Made by a program: the position numbers and the translations under genes. A stretch of DNA of 61,376 bases from CAYZXL01 sp964482435 (GTDB lineage Bacteria > Auribacterota > JABMQX01). The stretch spans positions 1 through 61,376 of the forward strand of contig CAYZXL010000023.1 of assembly GCA_964482435.1 (NCBI GenBank). The letters are read 5' to 3'. Numbering within the stretch: position 1 is the stretch's first letter; the number at the start of each line of letters is the position of its first letter. The notes under the pieces are model-generated. The model was not told where the DNA came from, did no database searches, and saw only the letters and a program-made list of their open reading frames with translations. Shown in pieces: positions 26,701 to 35,176 of this stretch.

Positions 26701-28312
26701 CGGGATCGGAGATGTTCGTGATGGAGACGTACGTGTCGCCGTTGAAGTAGCTGTCGCTGCTTGGGTTGGTGGTCGGTGTCAGCCGACGATTGAGGGTGCT
26801 TCCGGGAAACGGGTCTCCATCGTCGCCGCTGCCGGAGTTGCGCTCCAGGTCCCTTTTTCCGTCCGCCTGGAGGAGGGCAACCCTGTAATAAGTTGACTCG
26901 TCGTTGTTGTCCGCTTTGTTATCGTCAATATGCCAGATAAGCAAACCGGCCGAAGGGAGGTCGGCGTCGTAACTCCCTTTCTGGCGGTTCTCGATGAGAA
27001 GGCACTCCTTGCTTCCCATCTCGCACGAAATCCTGTAGATGACCGGAGAAGTCGTCTCCTCGATCTGTGGGATACGCACCGGGGAGTCGGTCGCATCAAT
27101 CTCGACGGGAGAGACCCAGCCGAGCCTTACCTTCGACCACGCGCAGAGATGAACCGGTCTCTCCGCCGAGTACCCGTCGCCGCCCCACGAACCCCTCCCC
27201 ATCAATCCCCAGATGCCAATCCCCGACGAGGAATAGTCGGTGTCGTAAAGGTCGGGAAGAGCAAGAAGATGCGCCATCTCGTGGCAGAGCACCCCGATGC
27301 GGACAATAGAAGTCCCCGAATACCTGCGCTCAGAAGCGGTGCAGTATTGCGAGACCACAACGCCGTCAACGGTGACTGCCGGCCAGAGGGTCCGCATGTG
27401 GGACCAGATGCATTCGTCAGGGTTTCCGGCATACTCTTCGCCCAGCCCGGAATGAATGATGGTCAGCATGTCAACCTGGCCGTCCCCGTCACCATCGCAT
27501 TGAGAAAAATCAAATCCGCGGCTATCGAGCCCGTGTATGGCATCTTCTGCCATCTCCTGGCGTCCCACGTCCACGCCATTTACGTCGTTGGCGCCGTAGT
27601 ACGCTTCCTCGTGGGGAAGGACAACCCAATCCGGGACTATGCCGTCAATCTCGACCTTCCCGCTCGACAGCTCGCGATAGTAGTTGCGCACGCTGCCGTA
27701 CGCGCCGTCTCTCGAATAGCCGATTTCGTTGAACAGCGCATCGAAGTCGCTCCGGGTGAAGATTGTCGTATGGTCGGCGAAGCGAGCAAGAACGACGACG
27801 TTTTTGATGACGGTGGGAGTCCCTGAGGGCTGAGCGGTCTCGCTGGCGGGGGCTTGGGCGCTTTCAGTGAGCAAGGTTTCTGAACCGGGCGAAGAAAGAC
27901 CGGAACTCCCCGTCGGCGCGGCACCTTTATTCCGGCCGAACCCCAGCGGTCTCAGGTGCCTCTCGATTCCGACATCGGCAGGCAGGACTCTCCCGACGCG
28001 AAACTGGGATTTTTCGACTCTTCCTTCCGTACCTCTCTTAGCATAGAACCACTCCCCGGAAATGGCATCCTTGATTATCGTGTATCCGGCTTCGGTCTCA
28101 ACGAGGTGGCTGTGTTCGTCGCCAATTTTCCGCGCCCGGAAAGCCGCGCCGCCGGGCTGAGAGTAACCAGCGGACTCGGGACAGGCGGGGACAGCGAAAC
28201 ATTTCGTCTCCAACCAGACGGAAACGAAAGCGCAGAAAGCTACCAGAACCGTGAAACAAAACGGCGACAGACGTCTTGAAACACCCTTTCGGCGAAGGGC
28301 TTCGGATTTCAT
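23786..28312 (-). CDS. Secreted M6-type metalloprotease, multidomain (paralog 2)
   Basis: This 1508-residue protein is collinear with its downstream neighbour: signal peptide (core FCFTVLVAFCAFVSVW), propeptide-like start (VPACPESAGYSQPGG), M6 peptidase with HEMAHLLALPDLYD at 344-357, adhesin-like jelly roll, Ig-like region, and a C-terminal module ending FYRLGRD. It has three copies of the repeat of about 100 residues (coded near 24305-25215) where paralog 1 has two, so repeat number changed after duplication. I chose ATG 28312 because it places the signal peptide at the N-terminus; the frame is open to 28459. The third base of many codons is G or C, as in its neighbours, giving no sign of recent foreign origin. 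Confidence 0.83.
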   Translation of the reverse strand: MKSEALRRKGVSRRLSPFCFTVLVAFCAFVSVWLETKCFAVPACPESAGYSQPGGAAFRARKIGDEHSHLVETEAGYTIIKDAISGEWFYAKRGTEGRVEKSQFRVGRVLPADVGIERHLRPLGFGRNKGAAPTGSSGLSSPGSETLLTESAQAPASETAQPSGTPTVIKNVVVLARFADHTTIFTRSDFDALFNEIGYSRDGAYGSVRNYYRELSSGKVEIDGIVPDWVVLPHEEAYYGANDVNGVDVGRQEMAEDAIHGLDSRGFDFSQCDGDGDGQVDMLTIIHSGLGEEYAGNPDECIWSHMRTLWPAVTVDGVVVSQYCTASERRYSGTSIVRIGVLCHEMAHLLALPDLYDTDYSSSGIGIWGLMGRGSWGGDGYSAERPVHLCAWSKVRLGWVSPVEIDATDSPVRIPQIEETTSPVIYRISCEMGSKECLLIENRQKGSYDADLPSAGLLIWHIDDNKADNNDESTYYRVALLQADGKRDLERNSGSGDDGDPFPGSTLNRRLTPTTNPSSDSYFNGDTYVSITNISDPADEMLFNLETLVNIHSEDFTGGLPGNWTVVDGYSDGYTWTDQNPRSRSNPNWAGTFMIADSLWAGFRRMDEELITPVLDCSGYAHTRIQFSHSFRAFGDQTGDVDVRVNGGAWQNVARYVYANDEGLKSIDISSYADGSSSVQLRWRFYNARRDQYWGIDNVTLRGLPANQSPEIFITSISQRRDGSGHLEVSFVGNDAENDLTTWIVSNCQFAPDPYSTWQILFFDSADSSHTADEPMAFTKTGAGFLAVIDASTWNGLYRIQLRVSDGFNQSLSVLSSEFSVDNYPAEISVATQLSDATPQSGDVSVTAESSWSDANPDTTMFCLRVNNDTWSIAIPGSPTGSASQAATFDSLIIDGNDYLTVKSYHVDMFGNTSKESVSLVYYVTPMVPSAPGVGSPTSNSLVVVVVPNLAESADVHYAVFCPTVSKYVSCATGYLVDSPVWGNRTKWNGDTGITVLGLSSKTTHSFAAVAANPLDHAAISDFSDTSSATTTNAPPNPPAAVSVSPPCPVTTDDLVCSVTPANPPDIDPGDTVSYIYTWSWPGKGEVLHGPKSDLTDALPASYTEKADTWSCSVQAYDSSDYSLPVTSAGVLIANSPPYPPESTALSPNSPVTDDDLLCLVTPAYPSDADSTDAVSYRYTWSCPGKADVVHGPKSETSDVLPRDLTTKGDTWTCRVEAHDGEACSAALELSVSIANSPPAAPTTLTISPPMPRTDDALVCTVEPANPPDPDGDEVLYDYSWSCPGKSSVVTGPKPDLFDTLSSSNTTKGDVWTCIVVATDGEAPSGETSASVTIVNAPPAVEVFGNTFVYEYSRVSLAIQASDPDGDGLTLSCQAAPEGSSFTDAGDGTATFDWVPPSNGIYTLAFLAHDGEDETTEPVSITVAEVEFRIIYVGIEPILGERKALAITWFGVPGVVYSVSRSDDLAGWQEVASGIALPAGTEHGDWLSYREELPDPPPSRLFYRLGRD

Positions 28313-28770
28313 TGTTGGCCGACTGGTTATGGCATACCCCATGGGCTGAACCGCGACCCCGCCAGGGCGCGAAAAGACCTCGCCTGTGGGGGCGAAACAA
28401 TTTCCGTGCCATGCGACAAGGCCGTTCACGGAGCAGGATTGTCGCCGGTTTGACGCCATGCAGGACGGGCTTACTTAGGCCGGCATTGCGGAGGAGGAGG
28501 GGAGAGTGTACACTATTAGAAATGCGCCGAATCCAGGGTGCGTTCGAAAAAGTCGAACTCACGAGGAGCGCAAAGTGCCAACGCGGATTTGCGGGACGGA
28601 AGAATCGTCGCCGAAAGTGCCTCTCCCCCTCGGCACGCAAGGCACATGATGGCGGTGGGAGCACCGGCCGAGGTGGCATGGGCATCTTGCCCATCCCACC
28701 GGCGGCGGGATGCCACGATTACACAGTCGCATCCAGGGGGAAGGCAAACCTGACAAATGAAGGGAGGACA
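28313..28770. other. Divergent intergenic region between protease and SUMF1-like genes
   Basis: This 458-bp region should hold promoters for both directions, but I find no convincing -35/-10 pair. It contains a nested inverted repeat listed separately. Confidence 0.35.
28674..28716. repeat. Nested inverted repeat
   Basis: ATGGGCA (28678-28684) and TGCCCAT (28688-28694) form a 7-bp stem with loop TCT. An outer pair, GTGGCAT (28674-28680) and ATGCCAC (28710-28716), overlaps it, so two alternative stems can form. It lies in the leader of the gene at 28771. Confidence 0.5.
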
Positions 28771-29985
28771 ATGCAGAGGATGGAAACGATGGCAAACCAA
28801 TCGGATTATCGGCGAAGCTGCTCGGAAAGCAGAAGCAGTAATTCCGATTTGCGGAACCTGAGGCCGAACGTCGAGCGCTGGCTACGGGTATGGCGGCTGG
28901 CCGTTGTGATGGTCATTGCCCTGTCTTTCGGCTGCGGTCGAAAACAGGAACCGGGCGAACCCAAAGAGCAGTCAGCGGAACCAAAGGCGGTTGAGCCGCT
29001 TCAGAAGACTGAGACTGCCGCCGTCAAGGCTGATTCCGAGGAGCCCAAAGCCACGACGTCAGCCGAGAGCCTTCCGGCCGATTTCGTCAACTACACGGAA
29101 ACAATCCCCGGCACAAAAATATCCTTCGAGATGATTGCCGTCCGGGGCGGAACGTTCACTATGGGAAGCCCAAATTCGGAATCCGGCCGGAAGGAGGACG
29201 AGGGGCCGGCGCACCAGGTCACTGTGGGGCCATTCTGGATCGGAAAGACGGAAGCGACGTGGGACGAATATGACGCTTTCCGAGAAGCGTGCCCCGGACT
29301 CCCGAAAGGCACCCCGGAGGAAGACGAGGCGAAGTTGGAGGATGTTGACGGGATAACCGGCCCGACACCCCCCTACGGCGACCCGTATCGCGGATTTGGC
29401 GGAGGAAAGCAACCGGCGGTCGGCATGAGCTGGCATGCGGCAATGACCCATTGCCTCTGGCTGACCAAGGTCACGGGGAAGTCCTACCGCTTGCCCACGG
29501 AATCGGAATGGGAGTACGCGTGCCGCGCCGGGTCGAAAGGTCTTTTCTGCTTCGGAGATGATCCCGCAACACTGGACGAGTACGGGTGGTATAAGGCAAA
29601 CAGCAAGCACCAGACCCATCCCGTCGGGACTAAAAAGCCCAACGCCTGGGGCGTTTACGACATGCACGGCAACGCGAGCGAATGGTGTCTCGACTGGTAT
29701 CAGGCGGACTTCTATGCCTCCATCGCGTCGGGCAAATGGCCCCCGGACCCGAAAGGCCCGCAGAAGGGACTCAACCACGCCATACGCGGCGGGATGTTCG
29801 ACAGCGACCCTCTCCGGGTTCGCAGCGCCAGCCGCGACCGCTCCCAGGACTGGTGGCTCACCCTGGACCCCCAGGAACCGAAGAGCAAATGGTGGCACGT
29901 CCCGACGAATTTCATGGGCTTTCGGGTGGTGCGGCCTCTCAAAGTGGAGAAGCCGCCAGCGCGCGAATCTCGACGAGGGCTTTGA
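28771..29985 (+). CDS. SUMF1/EgtB/PvdO-fold protein, probable lipoprotein (paralog A)
   Basis: The 404-residue protein has a hydrophobic segment ending ALSFGC, a near-lipobox, then a low-complexity Glu/Ala/Lys linker and a formylglycine-generating-enzyme-like fold from about residue 110. Typical family words are MIAVRGGTFTMGSP, YRLPTESEWEYACRAG, DMHGNASEWCLDW, and an Arg-rich end before GFRVVRP. The two copper-binding cysteines of true FGE, expected a few residues after the final RGG, are absent (AIRGGMFDSDPLR). Together with the lack of any sulfatase nearby, this argues against sulfatase maturation. An insert KLEDVDGI.GPTPPYGDPYRGFGGG is shared with its tandem paralog. ATG 28771 follows GGGAGG. 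Confidence 0.82.
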   Translation: MQRMETMANQSDYRRSCSESRSSNSDLRNLRPNVERWLRVWRLAVVMVIALSFGCGRKQEPGEPKEQSAEPKAVEPLQKTETAAVKADSEEPKATTSAESLPADFVNYTETIPGTKISFEMIAVRGGTFTMGSPNSESGRKEDEGPAHQVTVGPFWIGKTEATWDEYDAFREACPGLPKGTPEEDEAKLEDVDGITGPTPPYGDPYRGFGGGKQPAVGMSWHAAMTHCLWLTKVTGKSYRLPTESEWEYACRAGSKGLFCFGDDPATLDEYGWYKANSKHQTHPVGTKKPNAWGVYDMHGNASEWCLDWYQADFYASIASGKWPPDPKGPQKGLNHAIRGGMFDSDPLRVRSASRDRSQDWWLTLDPQEPKSKWWHVPTNFMGFRVVRPLKVEKPPARESRRGL

Positions 29986-30042
29986 GAGAATCGGCAAGGC
30001 GCACTTGAAGAAGGTCCCAACCATAATTGAACGGTGAAGACG

Positions 30043-31227
30043 ATGCAAAAAGGACCAGAATATTGGCGCCCGGGGCAAATGGACACCGGCGAATCCCGCT
30101 CGCAGAAAACGGGGAGACCGCTCAGGCGCTCGCGCTGGCTTTTGCGACTTGCAGCGGTGGCAGCGATAGGACTGGTTCTTACCTACGCCTGGAACCATGT
30201 CCGCAAGGCGGAGTCGGCGGAACCCAAAACGGCTGCCTCAACTCAGAAAACCGAGTCTCCCACCGCAAAGGAAGAGCCCAAAGCAACGACGCCCGCAGAA
30301 AGCCCTCCGCCGGACTTCGCCAACTACACCCAGCCAATCCCGGGCGTGAAGCTGACGTTCGATATGATCGCTGTTCCGGGCGGAACGTTCGTTATGGGAA
30401 GCCCCGGTTCGGAATCCGGCCGCAAAGATGATGAGGGACCGGCGCATGAAGTAACCGTGGGTCCGTTCTGGATTGGTAAGACGGAAGTTACGTGGGATGA
30501 ATATGAGTTTTTCCGCGAGGCGTGCCCCGGAGTGCCGAAAGGGACACCGGAGGAAGACGAACCGAAGCTGGAGGACGTTGACGGCATAAGCGGGCCGACG
30601 CCCCCTTACGGCGACCCTTACCGCGGATTTGGCGGGGGTAAGAAACCCGTCATCGGCGTTAGCTGGCACGCTGTCATGACGTACTGCATGTGGCTCTCGA
30701 AGGTTACGGGCAAAATGTACCGCCTCCCGACGGAAGCGGAGTGGGAGTACGCCTGCCGGGCGGGCTCGAAAGCGGCGTTTTGTTTCGGAGACGACCCGGC
30801 GAACCTGGACGAATACGCCTGGTTCAAGGGGAATAGCAAACACGAGACCCATAACGTCGGGACGAAAAAGCCCAACGTTTGGGGCATACACGACATGCAC
30901 GGCAACGTGAGCGAGTGGTGCCTTGATTGGTATCAGGCCGACTATTACGCCTCCGTGACCTCCGGCAAATGGCCCCCTGACCCGAGAGGACCACAGAAGG
31001 GGACCAACCACGCAATCCGCGGCGGGCTTTTGGGGTGCGAGGGCGACGCCGCTCGCCTCCGGTGCGCCAGCCGCGACCTCTCCCAGAACTGGTGGCTTGA
31101 CCTCGACCCGATGTACCCGAAAAGCAAGTGGTGGCATTGCGGGTCGGCGACGTACGTGGGCTTTCGGGTCGTTCGCCCGCTAAAGCCCGAGAAGCCCACG
31201 GTCCGCGAATCCCACAGGGGCCTCTGA
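30043..31227 (+). CDS. SUMF1/EgtB/PvdO-fold membrane-anchored protein (paralog B)
   Basis: The 394-residue protein is closely similar to the gene just upstream over the whole SUMF1-like domain (MIAVPGGTFVMGSP through GFRVVRP) and shares its GPTPPYGDPYRGFGGG insert. Its N-terminus instead has one membrane helix (LLRLAAVAAIGLVLTYAW) without a lipobox cysteine. After the last RGG it reads LLGCEGDAARLRC: one cysteine sits where FGE has its first active-site Cys, but the partner five residues on is missing. This is probably not a working FGE. ATG 30043 and GTG 30034 are both possible starts; neither has a good ribosome site. Confidence 0.82.
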   Translation: MQKGPEYWRPGQMDTGESRSQKTGRPLRRSRWLLRLAAVAAIGLVLTYAWNHVRKAESAEPKTAASTQKTESPTAKEEPKATTPAESPPPDFANYTQPIPGVKLTFDMIAVPGGTFVMGSPGSESGRKDDEGPAHEVTVGPFWIGKTEVTWDEYEFFREACPGVPKGTPEEDEPKLEDVDGISGPTPPYGDPYRGFGGGKKPVIGVSWHAVMTYCMWLSKVTGKMYRLPTEAEWEYACRAGSKAAFCFGDDPANLDEYAWFKGNSKHETHNVGTKKPNVWGIHDMHGNVSEWCLDWYQADYYASVTSGKWPPDPRGPQKGTNHAIRGGLLGCEGDAARLRCASRDLSQNWWLDLDPMYPKSKWWHCGSATYVGFRVVRPLKPEKPTVRESHRGL

Positions 31228-31255
31228 GCGGGTTCGCGAGCCGCGGCGGGGGTAT

Positions 31256-32437
31256 CTATGGCAACCTGGGTCTTCTTACGCACCGGAAGCCGTGCACGGG
31301 GCTGTCGTAGGCCCTAAACCGTAAAGAGCAGCGGAGGTCCTCTGCGGGGTGCCACGCGGAGCCACCGCGAAACACTCTTGCGCCGTGATCGTACTGTGAC
31401 CTGGTTGCAGGACCTGGCGGATTATCCACGATGCCATTGTTCAGGCAGTATTCATAGTAATCCCGGTCATACCAGTCATTGCACAGTTCCGAGACATTTC
31501 CAGCTATGTCATACAGGCCGTAGGAATTGGGTGGGAAATAAGCCACCGGTGTTGTCGGCGGCGCCAGCCTATCATAAGGATCTCCACTCGGGCAGTAATT
31601 GGCGCGACTCCCGTCAATATCGTCGCCCCATGGGTATATGGCGTACCTCAGGTTGCCGCGCGCAGCATACTCCCACTCGGCTTCCGTGGGAAGGCGGTAC
31701 CCGTCCGCGTTGAGATCCCACTCCCAGGTATCAAGATCATAACAGGGCCTCAGGCTTTCTTTCTCGCTCCGCCAGTTGCAGTAGGCAACTGCCCCGTACC
31801 AGCTCACGTCAATCATCGGATGATTCTCGCCGCCAGAGCGAATCCTGAAGACATTCTGCTCCTTATCCCATTCCATATACCGGATAGGGGTGAAGTGCGA
31901 ACTCACATCTTCTACGCAACAGTAGTCTATGATTGTCTCATGCGTAGCATCGCGCACACACTGCCCCCCGTGGACCTGGCCCTTTTGCAGCGCTGCATTC
32001 AGGAAAGAACAGAAATCGGCATTGGTGACCTCTGTGCGATCCATGTAGAAGGAGCTGACTCGCACAACGTGAACAGGGACATCGTGCCAACCGGGCAGAA
32101 AATGCGCCCCCATTTGATATGTCCCCCCAGGTATCGGAACCATTCCGGGCGGCGTCACGTCGGAGACCTCAAGCCTGTAGAATCTCTTGGCAGCGCCTTG
32201 GGTCTCGTCGTAAACGGACATCTCGCCACCCGTACCATGTGCAGGGGTTCCAAGGGTCTCCCAGGGACCGCCAGGGAGGAGGCTCCATAAGGCACGATAA
32301 TCTTTCCCGAACTGGGAATCCCACGATATCTTGGTCACCCGGGTTATTGACTTTATCAAATCCCCCTGCCCGGAGCCTCCTGTCACATAGACAAAAGGCG
32401 CCATGCACGCGAGCCACTTGAAGATCGAAGCGCTCAC
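31256..32437 (-). CDS. Secreted SUMF1-fold protein with N-terminal FYRLEV module
   Basis: The 393-residue protein has a signal-like N-terminus (residues 1-25). Residues 37-92 form a short module with the pattern ISW...G..Y......W...VYD.....RFYRLEVS, also found at the C-terminus of four other proteins in the window. A SUMF1-like domain follows: MVPIPGGTYQMG, YRLPTEAEWEYAARG, GLYDIAGNVSELCNDW, VFRGGSAW...GFRCVRRP. The FGE cysteine pair is absent. The GTG start at 32437 is set by AGGAGGTG 5 nt upstream. It lies 26 bp downstream of a HEAT-repeat lipoprotein gene and is probably co-transcribed with it. It converges on paralog B. Confidence 0.82.
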   Translation of the reverse strand: MSASIFKWLACMAPFVYVTGGSGQGDLIKSITRVTKISWDSQFGKDYRALWSLLPGGPWETLGTPAHGTGGEMSVYDETQGAAKRFYRLEVSDVTPPGMVPIPGGTYQMGAHFLPGWHDVPVHVVRVSSFYMDRTEVTNADFCSFLNAALQKGQVHGGQCVRDATHETIIDYCCVEDVSSHFTPIRYMEWDKEQNVFRIRSGGENHPMIDVSWYGAVAYCNWRSEKESLRPCYDLDTWEWDLNADGYRLPTEAEWEYAARGNLRYAIYPWGDDIDGSRANYCPSGDPYDRLAPPTTPVAYFPPNSYGLYDIAGNVSELCNDWYDRDYYEYCLNNGIVDNPPGPATRSQYDHGARVFRGGSAWHPAEDLRCSLRFRAYDSPVHGFRCVRRPRLP

Positions 32438-32463
32438 TGTTGCACCTCCTCACATTCGCGCGG

Positions 32464-33705
32464 CTATTTCTGCGAGTCCTCGGACTCTTTGGCGGGTCCT
32501 TTGGCTGCCTCGCCGCTTGGAGCACCCCCGCTCGCCGGCGAACTCGTTCCCGGCTCCAAAGTGGCCGCCGACGCCTGGACCGGCAAAGTCGGTTTAATTG
32601 CGTCGTAGAGAACTCTGGCCTTTTTCCGGATAGACTCCACCGGCTCGTTCTTGATGACGTCGGCGAGGGCATCGAAAAGCTTCTTACTGGCCTGCTCGGA
32701 ACGCGGAACGCCCCTTGCGGTCAATGAATCCACCACAGCAAGCCGGACGGTCTCGTCCCGGTCGAGAAAGGCCGAGATCAAGGTGTCGAGCGCCTCATCG
32801 GCGGGAATCTTCTCCAGCGCATCGGCCGCCGCCAGGCGGACGGTTACGGCGGAATCCTTCATGGCCTCCGTCAAAACAGCGGCGCTCTGGCTGGCGCCGA
32901 TGAGCCCGAGTTCCCGAACCGCCCATTGCCTGACCTCCTGGTCGGGGTCTTTGGCGTGCTCTTCGAGAAGCTCCAGCGTTTTGGTGTCCCCGAGCTTGTA
33001 GAGTCCGAACATGGCTGCCACGCGAACGACTTTCTCCTCGTCGTTCAGGGCGGTCATGAGCGCCTCTTTCGCCTCGGCATCGCCGATGAGGCCGAGGGCT
33101 TCCGCGGCGCTGCGTCTCACCCACCTTTTCCTCTCCTTAACCGGGTCGAGAGCCTGAACCAACGGAACGACTGCATCCTTTGCGCGGAGAAGTCCCAGAC
33201 TGGTCGCGGCTTCCGCGCGGACGAGCTTTCTCTTGTCTCCCCTGAGTGCAGAGATCAAAGCGGGAGCAGCCTTCAAGTCGCGAATCTCCCCGAGAGCCTT
33301 CGCTGCGGCTAGTCGAACGTCTTCCTGTCTGCGTTTGAACTGGGCGGCGATGGCGTTGACGCAGGAGGCATCGCGAAGCTTCCCGAGCATCTCGATCACG
33401 ACCTTTCTGGCGTCAAGGTCTTCTTTCAGGAGCTCATTAGTGAGGCACGCGATGCCCGGTTTCCCCAGTTCCGAAATGGCGGCCAGCAAATCCTCCTTCT
33501 CCAGTTCGGTCAGCTCGCGCTGGCGCGCGGGAGCGAGGAGCGCTTCTACCTTCTGCTGAACCTCCGGCGGGACGACAGCCGGTTTCTCGAGCGGGGAAGG
33601 CTTGGGCGGCTCCTTCGCCTTCTCCTCTTTCTCCTTCCGTACGCATCCGCCCGCGAGCAGAATCACCATGACAACGACGACAATCGGGGACGTCAGTTTC
33701 TTCAT
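32464..33705 (-). CDS. HEAT-repeat lipoprotein
   Basis: The 413-residue protein has a lipoprotein signal with lipobox LAGGC (Cys at about residue 21) and a charged Lys/Glu/Pro linker. About ten HEAT-like helical repeats of about 31-37 residues follow, with recurring words such as AAKALGEIRD, AATSLGLLRAKD, AAEALGLIGDAEA and AVRELGLIGAS. HEAT arrays are protein-binding scaffolds, so a periplasmic adaptor role is plausible. The tail is Ser/Ala/Gly-rich. It lies between another HEAT protein gene and the SUMF1-module gene on the same strand. Confidence 0.85.
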   Translation of the reverse strand: MKKLTSPIVVVVMVILLAGGCVRKEKEEKAKEPPKPSPLEKPAVVPPEVQQKVEALLAPARQRELTELEKEDLLAAISELGKPGIACLTNELLKEDLDARKVVIEMLGKLRDASCVNAIAAQFKRRQEDVRLAAAKALGEIRDLKAAPALISALRGDKRKLVRAEAATSLGLLRAKDAVVPLVQALDPVKERKRWVRRSAAEALGLIGDAEAKEALMTALNDEEKVVRVAAMFGLYKLGDTKTLELLEEHAKDPDQEVRQWAVRELGLIGASQSAAVLTEAMKDSAVTVRLAAADALEKIPADEALDTLISAFLDRDETVRLAVVDSLTARGVPRSEQASKKLFDALADVIKNEPVESIRKKARVLYDAIKPTLPVQASAATLEPGTSSPASGGAPSGEAAKGPAKESEDSQK

Positions 33706-33790
33706 TTCACTCCCCCTTGCGTTGAGTAGTCAGAAGCACCGAACTCCTCATTCATTCAATCCTATGAAGTGCGGTCGCGGCTTTCAGGGC

Positions 33791-34870
33791 TCACGATGAA
33801 GCCCTCACTGCGGGGACGAGCGCCGAAGTGGCCTTGATTTTATCGTGGGCCTCGCGGGCAGCTTCCTTGACAAGCGGATTCTCGTCGCCCTCCATGACCT
33901 TCTTGAGGGGGTCGAGAGCTCTCGCGTCGCCTATCATCCCGAGAGCAGTCGCAGCGGCGATGCGAGTGGCATCTTCCTCGTAGAGGTCCTGCATCACTTT
34001 GACCAGGGAATCCACAGCGCGGACGTCGCCAATCTTTCCGAGGGCTTCCGCAGCAGTGCGGACGGCATCTTCGTCCTGGAGAGCCTTGATGAGGTCGGGA
34101 ACGGCATCTCTGCTTCCGAGCTCTCCGAGGCCGGCGGCGGCTCCCTCGCAAGCATCCTCATCCTCGAGGGCGGCGATGAGGGGCTGAAGCATCTCCTTGC
34201 CGCCAATCTTGCCGAGGATGAATGCCGCGACTCCGCGCATTGCCCGGTCGCTCCCGACCAATTCAGCAAGGAGCGGCTGAGCGGCGGGTTCCTTTATCTC
34301 GAGGAGCCGTTTCGCTGCATTCTCCTTTTGCTCTCGGGCTGCCTTTGGGTCCTTCAAAACGGCGATGAGGCTGGCAAACTCGCTGGCATATCTCTGGTTG
34401 ATGATGGCGGCCCGCTCTTCCGGCCTCATCCATGCACCTTCGAACTTGGTGAATCCTTTGGCTATCTGCTCCTGTTCAAAGTCTTCCTCTTCCCGCTTTT
34501 TCTTCTCCTCCGGCGTAACCCATTCTCCCTTGTATTTCACGAAGCCCTTGGCGAGCATATCCTGCTCTTCTCTTATCTTTATCCTTTGGCGGTACTCTTC
34601 TTCGAGCTTCGAGAGCTTTTCCAGATCGAGGACCGCGTCCTTGCGGATTATTCCGCGGCTGACTCCGGCGCCGTGACTGAAGACGCCGAGAAGCCACTCG
34701 CCTTCGACCTGCTCCGCGTCAAACGTTGCTCCTGCTGGCACCTGCGAAATGACACGGTTGGGGTTCTGGCGGTCACGAAGGTCGGTCGCCGTTTTAACTT
34801 TCACCTGAACACAGAAGCCTGGAGGCAAGAGGAGGAAGAGGAGCGTAGCAAAAAGCGCTGTTCGTTTCAT
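33791..34870 (-). CDS. Secreted HEAT-repeat protein with GEWVxPEE repeats
   Basis: The 359-residue product has a signal peptide (ALFATLLFLLLPPGFC) and an SH3-like region (VKTATDLRDRQNPN...VEGEWLLGV) of the kind used for surface binding. A charged helix with two copies of a KGF.K..G.W..PEE motif follows (about residues 108-160), then HEAT repeats (GKIGGKE, GLGELGSRDA, ALGKIGDVRA, ALGMIGDARA). ATG 34870 follows GAGGTG 6 nt upstream; a GTG 9 bp earlier is less likely. It is the first gene of an apparent three-gene operon with the HEAT lipoprotein and the SUMF1-fold protein. Confidence 0.83.
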   Translation of the reverse strand: MKRTALFATLLFLLLPPGFCVQVKVKTATDLRDRQNPNRVISQVPAGATFDAEQVEGEWLLGVFSHGAGVSRGIIRKDAVLDLEKLSKLEEEYRQRIKIREEQDMLAKGFVKYKGEWVTPEEKKKREEEDFEQEQIAKGFTKFEGAWMRPEERAAIINQRYASEFASLIAVLKDPKAAREQKENAAKRLLEIKEPAAQPLLAELVGSDRAMRGVAAFILGKIGGKEMLQPLIAALEDEDACEGAAAGLGELGSRDAVPDLIKALQDEDAVRTAAEALGKIGDVRAVDSLVKVMQDLYEEDATRIAAATALGMIGDARALDPLKKVMEGDENPLVKEAAREAHDKIKATSALVPAVRASS

Positions 34871-35176
34871 CTCAATCACCTCATGGAATCGCAGGTTCGG
34901 CGTCGCTCAAGTCAGGACGGTGCCCGGCGGACAAAAAACCGCCCCGGCGAGTGCCCAAAAACGTCGCAATTAAGATTATTATAGCACAGTCCTTGCTCCT
35001 GGCAAATATGCCGGGGAACGAACCGCCGTTTTCGCCCGTTGTGTTTATCGTCGCCCATTGCGCTCCAGGGCTTCCGCAACGGGCGGCCGCGCGTGAAGCC
35101 GCGGGAACCGCCGGTCTTGGTGAGGGCGAACGTTTTACGAAAACTGCCCCGGGCTATGGCGTGGGAGACGGAAAGA

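Noticed and set aside
28771..32437. Formylglycine-generating enzymes for sulfatase maturation
   Set aside because: The active-site cysteine pair is missing in all three and no sulfatase is encoded in the window.
33845..34984. 379-codon open frame on the plus strand
   Set aside because: Antisense to the HEAT-repeat gene; no signal peptide or family pattern, and the minus strand has the ribosome site and signal peptide.
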